From the NCBI GenBank assembly GCA_964610315.1, contig CAZSVM010000001.1, positions 62,001-126,000 of the forward strand: 64,000 bases of DNA, written 5' to 3'. The translations under genes were made by a program, and so were the position numbers. The notes beneath the pieces were generated by a model. That model saw only the letters and a list, made by a program, of their open reading frames with translations. It searched no databases and was not told the origin of the DNA. This document shows, piece after piece, positions 9,219-18,172 of the stretch. The DNA is from JAQVEM01 sp964610315 (GTDB lineage Bacteria > Actinomycetota > Humimicrobiia > Humimicrobiales > Humimicrobiaceae). Numbering within the stretch: the first letter of the stretch is position 1; every line of letters begins with the position of its first letter.

Positions 9219-10949
9219 CTAAAATAAGTCTGAAATAACCAGCCGCACAGTGTTAAAATTACCCCAGGTATTTTCTTCAATCTTATATAATATATTAACT
9301 CTATTATCCTTTACTATCTTTTCTTTTATCTTTCTATCTACTCCGAACATTATGGCATCAATAGTAATACCATACTGTTTTAGCTTAAGTCTTATATGTC
9401 TTTCACCCGATAAATATGAAAAATCAACTATGGTACAGTTTCGGGTTACAAACCCGGGCCTGGGATTCCCATATCCAAATGGTCTTAATAAACTAACTTC
9501 CTCCAGAATTCCTTTTATTATATCTTTAAAATTTATTTCCATATCGTAAATATTTTTTTTCTCAATATCAATGGTTTTCAATTTTTTACCGGCAATTTCC
9601 ATTAAATTACGGTAGAAAGATTGGTAGTTCGAAACATCCATACTCAGGCCACAGGCTGAGCGGTGCCCTCCAAAACTATCGAACAGACTGCTGCAGGAAA
9701 CCAGACTCTGGTATAAATCAAACTTATCAGTACTCCTTCCGGAACCTTTAAGTTTACCTTCCAGTTCTCTAAACAGGATAGCTGGAATATTAAATCTTTT
9801 TACGATATCCGAAGCAACTATTCCCAGAACTCCTTCATTCCAATCCTTTGATTTATCTATAAATATTTTATCTTCAGAAGCAATTCGGTCAAAATCATTA
9901 TTTTCCATTAGTTCATTAAATATATCTTTTTGAATCCGCTGTCTTTCCTCATTAAACAGGTTAAGTTCACTTACTATATCATTTAAAATATCCCCTTCTT
10001 TAATTAAAAGGTCAAAACCGCTTCTCGCATTTTTGATTCTTCCGGCAGCATTAAGTCTGGGAGATATAATAAATCCGATATCATGCTCATCCACGTACTT
10101 CTTATCCTTAATCACCATACTTATCATTTTTTTGAGGCCCTGATTTGTGGTTTTTTGAAGCCTCTCCAGACCTTTCTTCACTATTATTCTGTTCTCATCA
10201 ATCAGCGGCATTATATCCGCAATAGTGGATACTGCAACAAGATCCAGAAGGCCGGTCAGATAATCTTTTCTGAATATTTTTTTATAGCTACGGTTCAATT
10301 CTCTTAAGACAGCGTTTATAAACTTAAAAGTAACCGCTGCACCGCTTAAATGTTTAAACGGATAGCGGGAGCCTCTAAGTTTTGGATTGATAATTAAATA
10401 GTTCCGGGGTTTGGTATCCAGATCAATTGTTTGATTGTGATGGTCGCATACTATTACGTCAGGGCTTGAATTATTCCTGATAAATTCTTGAACTTTCACA
10501 CTATTGGTTCCACAGTCTACTGCTATGATTAAACTACATTTTAGTTCCATTGAAATTTTTTTTATAAAACCGATGGATAAATCATAACCTTCTTCAAAGC
10601 GGTCAGGTATATAAACCTCTGCGGCCAGCCCCAGCTCTTTTAAGAATTTATACATAAGAGAAGCACTAATAATTCCGTCTGTATCGTAATCTCCAAATAT
10701 TATTATATTTTCCCTCTTCGTAATTGCTTTTTTTATCCTTTTTACTCCTTCCTCAATTTCAGGAAGCTTCATAGGGTCGTGTAAATTTTTAAAAGAAGGA
10801 TTAAGAAAAGACATTACTTCTTCTTCGGTGACTATATCTCTCCTGGCAAGAAGTTCCAGTAAAATGGGACTGCATTTAATTTTTTTTAATAATTTTTGAT
10901 CGGGCTTTCTATTATTTCTGCATTTCCAATTAGACGGAATATTCGTCAT
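9219..10949 (-). CDS. recJ: Single-stranded-DNA exonuclease RecJ
   Basis: DHH-family 5'-3' ssDNA exonuclease of 576 aa, used in recombination and mismatch repair. The DHH domain carries DYDTDG, AVDCGTNS and CDHHNQ. The DHHA1 domain carries FDSFGGHRSACGLSM. A C-terminal OB fold follows (RLKLKQYGITIDAIMFG). The substrate-binding HDIGFIISPRLNAAGRI segment is present. The ATG at 10949 directly follows the secF stop (2 bp). The secDF-recJ-rel linkage is common in Gram-positive lineages. Confidence 0.95.
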   Translation of the reverse strand: MTNIPSNWKCRNNRKPDQKLLKKIKCSPILLELLARRDIVTEEEVMSFLNPSFKNLHDPMKLPEIEEGVKRIKKAITKRENIIIFGDYDTDGIISASLMYKFLKELGLAAEVYIPDRFEEGYDLSIGFIKKISMELKCSLIIAVDCGTNSVKVQEFIRNNSSPDVIVCDHHNQTIDLDTKPRNYLIINPKLRGSRYPFKHLSGAAVTFKFINAVLRELNRSYKKIFRKDYLTGLLDLVAVSTIADIMPLIDENRIIVKKGLERLQKTTNQGLKKMISMVIKDKKYVDEHDIGFIISPRLNAAGRIKNARSGFDLLIKEGDILNDIVSELNLFNEERQRIQKDIFNELMENNDFDRIASEDKIFIDKSKDWNEGVLGIVASDIVKRFNIPAILFRELEGKLKGSGRSTDKFDLYQSLVSCSSLFDSFGGHRSACGLSMDVSNYQSFYRNLMEIAGKKLKTIDIEKKNIYDMEINFKDIIKGILEEVSLLRPFGYGNPRPGFVTRNCTIVDFSYLSGERHIRLKLKQYGITIDAIMFGVDRKIKEKIVKDNRVNILYKIEENTWGNFNTVRLVISDLF

Positions 10950-10951
10950 TT

Positions 10952-11875
10952 TTATTTCTTATATTTTGGAAACCTGTTATTCCATACTACTAAAAGTGGA
11001 CTGGCAAAGAATATGGAAGAATATGTTCCGCTTATTATTCCTACTGTAAGAGCTAGGGCAAAATCTTTCAGCGCTGTAGTCCCCAGTATAAGGAGTAAAA
11101 CTATGGGAATCAATGTAGTGAGAGAGGTATTTATAGATCTGGTTAAGGTTGCATTTACCGAATCATTTACAACCCTGCTGTATCCCAATTTTCCGGTCAG
11201 AGGAGTATTTTCTCTTATCCTGTCAAAGACGACAATGGTATCGTTTAGCGAATAACCGATAATGGTAAGTACCGCAGCCACCGTTGACGTATTAATCTCG
11301 CGGTTTAAAATGGCATATACTCCAATGGTTACCAGTACATCATGAATTAATGCCAGTATTGCTGATGCTCCAAATCTGAATTCGAATCTAATCCATACAT
11401 ATATCAAAATACCGGCAATACTTATGGCAATGGCTTTCAAGGCATTAAATATAAGTATATTTCCAAAACCAGGATCAACGTTTCTATCCTGCAGAGGTTG
11501 ACCATCAAGCCCTATATTCTCATCTAAAGTATTTAAGATTTCATTTTTTTCCTTTGTACTGATGGGCACCCCTAATTCTTTAGCCTTTACTCTTATAATA
11601 AATCTATCTGATTCCTCCTGTAGAAGATTAGATACTACACGTTGTATTATTACGTTCTGATAGCCGAGATCCCCCATAATACCTCTTATCTCAGCGGCAC
11701 TTGTATCTCTATCGAACTTAACTTCAAGCAGAGTTCCACCTAAGAAATCAATTCCCAGATTAAAACCGCCATGTATAAAGAACCCGATTACACCTACCAG
11801 TATTACAGACAGTGATATAATAAACCATATCTTCCTTTTCCCTACAAAATTAAAATTATATTTCCTAAATTTCAA
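10952..11875 (-). CDS. secF: Protein translocase subunit SecF
   Basis: 307-aa RND-type membrane protein with six expected TM helices and a periplasmic/extracellular loop after TM1. The family signature FNLGIDFLGGTLLEVKF follows TM1. The TM4 region has AVLTIIGYSLNDTIVVFDRI, with the conserved Asp and Arg of the proton-coupling path. With SecD it uses the proton-motive force to pull exported proteins out of the SecYEG channel. The start is TTG at 11875, preceded by GGTGA inside the secD end. secD stops 3 bp upstream. Confidence 0.95.
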   Translation of the reverse strand: MKFRKYNFNFVGKRKIWFIISLSVILVGVIGFFIHGGFNLGIDFLGGTLLEVKFDRDTSAAEIRGIMGDLGYQNVIIQRVVSNLLQEESDRFIIRVKAKELGVPISTKEKNEILNTLDENIGLDGQPLQDRNVDPGFGNILIFNALKAIAISIAGILIYVWIRFEFRFGASAILALIHDVLVTIGVYAILNREINTSTVAAVLTIIGYSLNDTIVVFDRIRENTPLTGKLGYSRVVNDSVNATLTRSINTSLTTLIPIVLLLILGTTALKDFALALTVGIISGTYSSIFFASPLLVVWNNRFPKYKK

Positions 11876-11878
11876 GTA

Positions 11879-13477
11879 TTATTCACCGCTCTTTCCTCTT
11901 ACTCCTAAAAACCGGGGGGTGGTCATCCTGGGAATTCCCGCTGCTAGAAATATACTGGATCTGGTAAACAGAAGACTTATTACCATACTTATTATAACTC
12001 CCAGGCTGAGGGTAACCGCAAAACCCTTTATGGGACCGGTTCCAAATCTAAACAGCGCCGCTGCCGTAATTAAAGTAGTTACATTGGAATCGACAATTGT
12101 TCTGAGTGCATTTTTGAAACCTTCGCTTATGGCTATTCTTGGAGATTTGTCTTTTATTATTTCCTCTTTAATTCTTTCAAATATAATAACATTGGCATCT
12201 ACGGCCATACCTATGGTCAGAATAATTCCGGCAATCCCGGGGAGAGTAAGTGCCGCACCTATTGCCGAGATTATACCCCAGAATATTATGCTATATATTA
12301 TAAGTCCTATCGCGGAATAAATTCCCAGACCTTTATAATAGAAAAACATAAAAACAACGATTAATATGAACCCGGCTACTCCTGCGTAAAGGCCCTTCCT
12401 CAAAGAATCTATTCCAAGGGTCGGACCTACGGTACTGCTTTCTTCGATCTGTAAATTTATGGGAAATGCTCCGGTCTGGAGAACCAGCTCGATATTTTTC
12501 GCTTCCTCTATGCTGTCTATACCGGTAATTTTAGCGGACCCGTCGGTAATAGCCACCCTTAGATACGGCGCCGACTCAATTTTATCGTCCAGAACTATGG
12601 CCAGTTCTTTACCGATATTTTCCGAGGTAATTTCACTGAATTTTTCAACCGCTTCGGATTTGAAACTTAAGGCAACTCTTATTTCTCCGGTGCTGCTGTA
12701 ACCGGCAACGGCACTGGCAAGCTGATCACCAGTTATAAGCACGGGCCCGACCAGAGTGGCAGCATTCGTCCGGGCATCAACCAGTAATTCTCCTACTTCT
12801 TCTCCATCTTTTTCCAGAAGTATTTCCATGGTTTCAGGATTGTATTTTATAACTCCTATAATTTCATCGGCGCTAAAATTCGACTGGCTGGAATTAGTAT
12901 TTCCTTCTGACTCACTTTGATTTTGAGGAGTAACCAGAATTAGCTCACCAGTTTCAGGATCGGTTACCAGATCACCTATAGTATTTACCGCTTCTCCCCT
13001 GAAAAATTTATTTATGTCATCGATCAGAATCGTCCTTTTGGCATCTGCGCTGATCAATAATTCACCGGTGTTATAATCCAATCCCACAATGCTCCAGGTA
13101 TCATCTACCTGGGAAACAAATGTTCCGGTAACCAACCTGAATTCAAGCTGTGCAGTTTTACCTATTATTTCTTTTGCGGTATCGGGATCCTTTACTCCCG
13201 GAAGCTGAACCACAATGTTATTGTTTAAATCCTTGGTAACTAAGGGTTCGGAAACACCCAGCCTGTCTATTCGATCCCTTATGATGTCCATGGTACGATT
13301 CAGCTTTTCAGAAGTTATCTCCTGTCCTTCTATTATGGTGGGTTTAAGAATAATCTGGGTACCGCCTTTTAAATCCAGTCCCAGATTTATGGGTTTAGTA
13401 AATATGTAATAAAAACTTAAACCTATTATTATAATAAAAATTATAATAATAGTTACATGAACTTTTTTATTTCTCAT
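11879..13477 (-). CDS. secD: Protein translocase subunit SecD
   Basis: 532-aa partner of SecF. TM1 (about residues 8-28) is followed by the signature NLGLDLKGGTQIIL. The extracytoplasmic P1 head holds IIRDRIDRLGVSEP and, near residue 170-200, a Ser/Asn-rich insert (NQSESEGNTNSSQSNF). The C-terminal TM bundle has GIILTIGMAVDANVIIFERI with the proton-relay Asp. The head domain captures emerging preproteins. The ATG at 13477 lies 2 bp after the yajC stop, giving the standard yajC-secD-secF operon. Confidence 0.96.
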   Translation of the reverse strand: MRNKKVHVTIIIIFIIIIGLSFYYIFTKPINLGLDLKGGTQIILKPTIIEGQEITSEKLNRTMDIIRDRIDRLGVSEPLVTKDLNNNIVVQLPGVKDPDTAKEIIGKTAQLEFRLVTGTFVSQVDDTWSIVGLDYNTGELLISADAKRTILIDDINKFFRGEAVNTIGDLVTDPETGELILVTPQNQSESEGNTNSSQSNFSADEIIGVIKYNPETMEILLEKDGEEVGELLVDARTNAATLVGPVLITGDQLASAVAGYSSTGEIRVALSFKSEAVEKFSEITSENIGKELAIVLDDKIESAPYLRVAITDGSAKITGIDSIEEAKNIELVLQTGAFPINLQIEESSTVGPTLGIDSLRKGLYAGVAGFILIVVFMFFYYKGLGIYSAIGLIIYSIIFWGIISAIGAALTLPGIAGIILTIGMAVDANVIIFERIKEEIIKDKSPRIAISEGFKNALRTIVDSNVTTLITAAALFRFGTGPIKGFAVTLSLGVIISMVISLLFTRSSIFLAAGIPRMTTPRFLGVRGKSGE

Positions 13478-13479
13478 AC

Positions 13480-13893
13480 CTATTGATTTACTTTTCGAGC
13501 AATAGCGCTTCTATTTATCTTTACGTCCATTCCACTGGCAATGGTTATTATAATAACATCTTCTCTAACATCTTTGATCCTGCCGTAAAACCCTCCTATG
13601 GTAACTATTTCATCGCCCCTCTGCAGGCTTGACATCAATTCCTGTGCTTTTTTGGACCTTACACGCTGTGGTCTTATAAGCAAAAAATAGAATGCTACTG
13701 CTAAAATGGCCAGCCATATCCATGTTCCATAACTTGAAAATATACTGCCAAAGGTACTGGTTTCTTCGGTACCCTGGGTAGTTGTTCCTTCCTGTGTGGT
13801 TGTAGGCTGAAGGCAGGCTACGCTTAAAAACCCTACACTTATTATCAATATACTTACAACCAGAATACTGATTATTCTTCTTTTTAACTTCAT
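13480..13893 (-). CDS. yajC: Preprotein translocase subunit YajC
   Basis: Small membrane subunit that associates with SecDF. The YajC core is recognisable: one TM (WIWLAILAVAFYFLLIRPQR), then the small domain with LQRGDEIVTIGGFYGRI. It is longer than usual (137 aa) because of an extra N-terminal hydrophobic segment (about residues 7-25) ending in LSVAC. This looks like a signal peptide with a non-canonical lipobox, followed by a Thr-rich linker. ATG 13893 is chosen over an in-frame GTG at 13899 because AAGGAG lies five bases before it. Confidence 0.9.
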   Translation of the reverse strand: MKLKRRIISILVVSILIISVGFLSVACLQPTTTQEGTTTQGTEETSTFGSIFSSYGTWIWLAILAVAFYFLLIRPQRVRSKKAQELMSSLQRGDEIVTIGGFYGRIKDVREDVIIITIASGMDVKINRSAIARKVNQ

Positions 13894-14010
13894 AAACACT
13901 CCTTAAAAAATATTCTTTTTTAAAACCAAATATCAATATTATTAACTTTTTTTAAAATTTTGCAAATAGATAATCACCTTTACTTTTTAATTTTCGTTTA
14001 TATACAGCCA

Positions 14011-14035
14011 ATACCGGATATTTTATACCCGGTAT
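14011..14035. repeat. Inverted repeat in the yajC / c-di-GMP gene gap
   Basis: ATACCGG (14011-14017) and CCGGTAT (14029-14035) form a perfect 7-bp stem with an 11-base AT-rich loop, followed on the plus strand by CTTTTT. The shape resembles a rho-independent terminator, but no plus-strand gene ends just upstream. It may be an operator or a leftover terminator. Nothing else is recognised in the 300-bp gap between the divergent yajC and 14196 starts, which must hold promoters for both. Confidence 0.4.
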
Positions 14036-14195
14036 CTTTTTACATACTTTCTTTTAAATATCATTATATAATTATACATATCTATCTGATGAGGAAAATA
14101 AATACTGAAATATCCAAATTTACATCAGTTATTCTAACTTAAGTAATTTTAGTATACAATATAAAAAAGTGTAAAAATTTTCTTCAAGAAAAATA

Positions 14196-16067
14196 ATGAG
14201 TTATGAGTCATTAAATAAAAACATTGAAGAAAAATACAAAATTTTTTTCAAGAATTCTCCTGCAGCCCTTTTAGAGGAGGATTTTACTGAAGTTAAGAGA
14301 TATATCGTTAACCTCAAGAATAAAGGAATTAAAAATCTCAATAAATATTTTGAAGATAATATAAACAGAGTTATTTCTTGTATTAAATTAATTAAATTAA
14401 TCGATGCCAATAGAGCAGCGTTAAATCTTTTTCAGGCAAAAAGTAAAAGCGGTTTTAAAAAAAATTTCAATAAAATTTTTTTCAAAGACTCCTATGAAGC
14501 CTGCAAAAAAGAAATTATAGCCATAGCAGGCGATGAGAAAAAATTCGAAAACGAATCGGCTAACCAAACTCTTAAGGGTAATTTCATATATGTATTTAAA
14601 AAAGGGGTTATTCTATCGGATCATGAAAAAAATATAATTACCGTACTGGTTTCTCTTATAAATATCACTAATTTAAAAAAAACGGAGGAGAAAAAAAATA
14701 AGAGCGAAATAAAATACCATTCATTATTTCAGGATACCATTGATGGAATTTATATCAGTACCCTTGACGGAAAATACATCGATGTCAACCAGGCTCTGGT
14801 AAAAATTTTGGGTTATGATAGCAAGGAAGAACTGCTTTCCATAAATATACCCAAACAACTTTACGTTTCCGAAAAAGACCGTCCTCCTCCCAATAAAAGA
14901 ACCAAACCTTTTGAAACCCGCCTCAAGAAAAAAAACGGCACCATTATATGGGTAGAAATCAGCTCCAAGGTAATATATGACGGCGATGTTCCTGTTCATT
15001 ACCAGGGTATAGTAAGGGATATTACTGCCCGTAAAGAAGCCGAAGAGGAAATAAAATATCTATCTTTTCATGACAAATTGACCGGTTTATATAACCGTGC
15101 CTATTTCGAAGAGGAGCTAAAAAGACTGGATACCAAAAGACAGCTGCCGTTAAGTATTGTTGTTGGAGATGCCAATGGATTGAAAATGATAAACGATGCT
15201 TTCGGGCATGACAGAGGAGATGAACTATTAATCAAAATAGCAAAAATCTTTAAAAACTGTTTCAGGGATGACGATATTATTTCCCGATGGGGAGGAGATG
15301 AATTTATCATAATTTTACCTTCTACTAATATAGAAAACGCATCACGAATTATCCGGCGAATAAGGGATAAATGTAAAAAGAGAAGTACCCCGAGTTTACC
15401 TATAAGCATTTCTCTTGGGACTTCCGCTAAAATTAGCACTTCTACGGATATCAATAGAGTGATAAAGGAAGCAGAAGATAGAATGTACAGGGATAAATTA
15501 ACCGACAGGCAGGATATCGACAATTCAATTATATATTCTCTCAAGAAAGCTCTGGATGAAAACAATTACGAGACAGACCAGCATATAGCCAGGATAAGGA
15601 ATAATGCCGTAAAATTAGGAAACGAATTAAATTTATCCAAAGACATCCTTGATGAACTGGACCTTCTGGCAACTCTCCATGATATAGGTAAAATTGCCAT
15701 AGCAGATATGATTATTTCAAAACCGGGAAAGCTCAATGCGGAAGAGTGGGAAGAAGTAAAAAGACATGCCGAGATAGGCTATCGTATTATTCAATCATCG
15801 TTGAAGCTTGCCCCCATTGCCAAAGGAATTCTGCATCATCATGAAAACTGGGATGGCGGTGGCTATCCCACCGGTTTAAAAAAAGATAAAATCCCTTTAA
15901 CTTCCCGCATAATATCAATTGTTGATGCCTACGATGCCATGACCAATGACAGGCCCTACAGAAAAGCAATCAATAAAGAAGATGCTCTGATTGAGCTTAA
16001 AAAAAATTCCGGGGTTCAATTCGATCCACATCTGGTAGAAAAATTTATTGATATTTTAGAAAAATAA
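14196..16067 (+). CDS. PAS-GGDEF-HD-GYP c-di-GMP signalling protein
   Basis: A 623-aa cytoplasmic protein without TM segments. Domain order: a diverged PAS-like N-terminus (residues 1-160), a PAS domain with PAC tail (about 172-285), GGDEF (about 288-440) and HD-GYP (about 450-620). The cyclase site GGDEF (366-370) is intact, and an inhibitory RxxD site (RDDD, 357-360) sits five residues before it. The HD-GYP site has LHDIGKI (HD 495-496), HHHENW and GGGYP. Both synthesis and hydrolysis of cyclic di-GMP are therefore plausible in one chain, switched by the PAS sensors. It is transcribed opposite to its neighbours and sits between yajC and tgt, which are usually adjacent. Confidence 0.92.
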   Translation: MSYESLNKNIEEKYKIFFKNSPAALLEEDFTEVKRYIVNLKNKGIKNLNKYFEDNINRVISCIKLIKLIDANRAALNLFQAKSKSGFKKNFNKIFFKDSYEACKKEIIAIAGDEKKFENESANQTLKGNFIYVFKKGVILSDHEKNIITVLVSLINITNLKKTEEKKNKSEIKYHSLFQDTIDGIYISTLDGKYIDVNQALVKILGYDSKEELLSINIPKQLYVSEKDRPPPNKRTKPFETRLKKKNGTIIWVEISSKVIYDGDVPVHYQGIVRDITARKEAEEEIKYLSFHDKLTGLYNRAYFEEELKRLDTKRQLPLSIVVGDANGLKMINDAFGHDRGDELLIKIAKIFKNCFRDDDIISRWGGDEFIIILPSTNIENASRIIRRIRDKCKKRSTPSLPISISLGTSAKISTSTDINRVIKEAEDRMYRDKLTDRQDIDNSIIYSLKKALDENNYETDQHIARIRNNAVKLGNELNLSKDILDELDLLATLHDIGKIAIADMIISKPGKLNAEEWEEVKRHAEIGYRIIQSSLKLAPIAKGILHHHENWDGGGYPTGLKKDKIPLTSRIISIVDAYDAMTNDRPYRKAINKEDALIELKKNSGVQFDPHLVEKFIDILEK

Positions 16068-16091
16068 TAAGTTTATTTCAAAAGAAATGTC

Positions 16092-17249
16092 TTAATCCTT
16101 GATACCTATTTCAAAATTTTTTTCATCTTCATTCTCAATATACCTGACTAAAAAATTTTTTTTAAAATCCTTGAAACTCTCCGATAATATGGAATCTCTT
16201 ATCCGATTAACTAAATCGAAGATAAAATGAAGATTATGAATAGTAAGCAGCGTACTGGAAAGTATTTCCTTGCTTCTGAATAAATGTCTTAAATAGGACC
16301 TTGAGTAATTTTTACATGTATAACAGTGACATGTTTCATCAAGTGGAGTAAAATCATAGGTGTATTTTTTATTTTTTATGTTTATCCTTCCTTCTGCCGT
16401 AAAAGCACTGCCGTTTCTGGAAATTCTGGTAGGCATAACACAATCAAACATATCCACACCGCTGCTTATAGCTTCCATTACTCCTATGGGATCCCCTAAT
16501 CCCATAAAATACAGCGGTTTTTTATTATCCAGAAACTGAACCGTATAATTCAGTATATCAATAGTTTTTTCTCTTTTTTCACCTACACTTAATCCCCCAA
16601 TTGCTATACCATCAAAATCCATTCCGGATATTGACTGAGCGCAAAATTTTCTTAAATTCTTTATGAAACCTCCCTGGACTATGCCAAATACTCTGGCATT
16701 TTCATCAATATTTATTTTGTTTTTTGTTTTTAGTGATATTTCCGCCCACTTAAGCGTTCTTCTGGCTGCCTCAAGGGTATAATTATAATCTTCATTAAAA
16801 GGAATACATTCATCTAGAACCATGATAATGTCCGAACCTATCCGGTACTGCATTTTTATTACCTCTTCCGGAGTAAAAAAATGGCTTGAACCATCTATTA
16901 TTGATTTAAATTCCACTCCGCTGTCAGTAATCTTTCTTATTTTACTCAAACTAAAAACCTGAAATCCTCCGCTATCGGTTAATATACTCCTTTTCCAGTT
17001 CATGAACTTATGGAGTCCACCTGCTTTTTCAACAACATCAATCCCTGGCTGCAAATAGAGATGATATAGATTACCCAGTATAATCTCACATCCTGATTCA
17101 TAGAGCTGTTCGTTGGTAACCGCTTTGACCGTCGCTTTGGTACCCACCGGCATAAAAACAGGTGTTCTTATAATCCCTCTTCTGGTGGTTATTATTCCTG
17201 ATCTGGCCGGAGAATTTTTATCTTTCTTTAAAACTTCAAAAAAAGCCAT
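16092..17249 (-). CDS. tgt: tRNA-guanine transglycosylase (queuine synthesis)
   Basis: 385-aa TIM-barrel enzyme that swaps guanine-34 of tRNAs Asp, Asn, His and Tyr for preQ1. Visible motifs: LTDSGGFQVFSLSKIRK (catalytic Asp), FGIVQGG, YFMGLGDP, DMFDCVMPTRISRNG (nucleophile Asp region) and the zinc site CHCYTC with a following His (YLRHLF). Length and motifs are standard. It works with QueA, whose gene lies 7.4 kb away, an unusually large separation for this pair. The end is 24 bp from the convergent c-di-GMP gene with no clear terminator between. Confidence 0.96.
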   Translation of the reverse strand: MAFFEVLKKDKNSPARSGIITTRRGIIRTPVFMPVGTKATVKAVTNEQLYESGCEIILGNLYHLYLQPGIDVVEKAGGLHKFMNWKRSILTDSGGFQVFSLSKIRKITDSGVEFKSIIDGSSHFFTPEEVIKMQYRIGSDIIMVLDECIPFNEDYNYTLEAARRTLKWAEISLKTKNKINIDENARVFGIVQGGFIKNLRKFCAQSISGMDFDGIAIGGLSVGEKREKTIDILNYTVQFLDNKKPLYFMGLGDPIGVMEAISSGVDMFDCVMPTRISRNGSAFTAEGRINIKNKKYTYDFTPLDETCHCYTCKNYSRSYLRHLFRSKEILSSTLLTIHNLHFIFDLVNRIRDSILSESFKDFKKNFLVRYIENEDEKNFEIGIKD

Positions 17250-17252
17250 CTT

Positions 17253-17966
17253 CTAATCTCTACTTTTGCCCTTTTCGGAAATCTCACTTAATATCTCCAT
17301 TTGAATCTTTTGTATCTCTATAAGTCTCTGCCACTGATATATTAAAAGATTGTCTATCTTTTCATTCAAACTTTTTATCTCAATCTCGGCTTTTAAATTT
17401 ACTATATAATCATTCCTGGATCTCACTCTGTCCTTATCTTCCTGTCTGTTTTGACTCATCATGATTACAGGAGCTTGTATAGCAGCCAGACAGGAAAGAA
17501 TCAAATTTAAAAGTATAAAGGGATAAGGATCAAAATTTTTACCGGTAAGGCCTATGGAATTTACTATTATCCACAATACCAGAAAGGAAAAAAATATTAT
17601 TATAAAACGCCAGCTTCCCCCTAAATCGGCAAGTTTATCCGACAGCCTCTCCCCAAAAGTTAATTGCCTGTCGAATTCGACGTTCACATTCCTGGCAATG
17701 GTCTCCTGCTCCTTCAGACTGCTGAATACTTTATTTTCCAGGTTTGAAAATTCTCCTTTTTGTTTTCTTAAAACTTCTTCCACATAATTTAATCTAATGT
17801 TGTTAAGATCCGTTTTGCATATATAACCTTCCTCGGAACATTCAGGATATTTCTCTTTAATAAATTCTAGAAGTGATGAGTCTATCAATTCCAGGGGAAG
17901 CATTTCACTCTTTTTCTTGTTTTTTTTGCATAATTGACAGACCTTAAGTTTTTCTTTATTAGTCAT
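17253..17966 (-). CDS. DUF1003 membrane protein with N-terminal Cys motif
   Basis: A 237-aa protein. The DUF1003 domain occupies about residues 100-215. It starts with ERLSDKLADLGGSWRFI, has two TM helices (about 117-140 and 150-170), and continues with MSQNRQEDKDRVRSRNDY, the family's typical end. The N-terminus carries CQLCKKNKKKSEML, a CxxC-type metal-binding turn seen in part of this family. A coiled-coil-like tail follows the domain. Function is unknown. It lies 3 bp before tgt in the same direction and is probably co-transcribed. Confidence 0.85.
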   Translation of the reverse strand: MTNKEKLKVCQLCKKNKKKSEMLPLELIDSSLLEFIKEKYPECSEEGYICKTDLNNIRLNYVEEVLRKQKGEFSNLENKVFSSLKEQETIARNVNVEFDRQLTFGERLSDKLADLGGSWRFIIIFFSFLVLWIIVNSIGLTGKNFDPYPFILLNLILSCLAAIQAPVIMMSQNRQEDKDRVRSRNDYIVNLKAEIEIKSLNEKIDNLLIYQWQRLIEIQKIQMEILSEISEKGKSRD

Positions 17967-18172
17967 TCTATCTCTCCTTTAATTTTTTTTACCCAAAAAA
18001 ATAAAAATAAATTATATATTCCTTAATTCTATCTAATTTTGTTTTAACCGACAGCACCGGAGGTCTCTTAACAACATTATATAATATATTTTGATCAATG
18101 AAATTGAAAATTAGTTATGCTTAAAAGGTTTTGAAGAAATATACACCGGAGGCCAGGGTATAGATTGCGACT

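Noticed and set aside
17967..18172. Repeated CACCGGAGG words in the gap as a functional repeat
   Set aside because: Only two short, unequal copies are present and no structure or spacing pattern supports a function.
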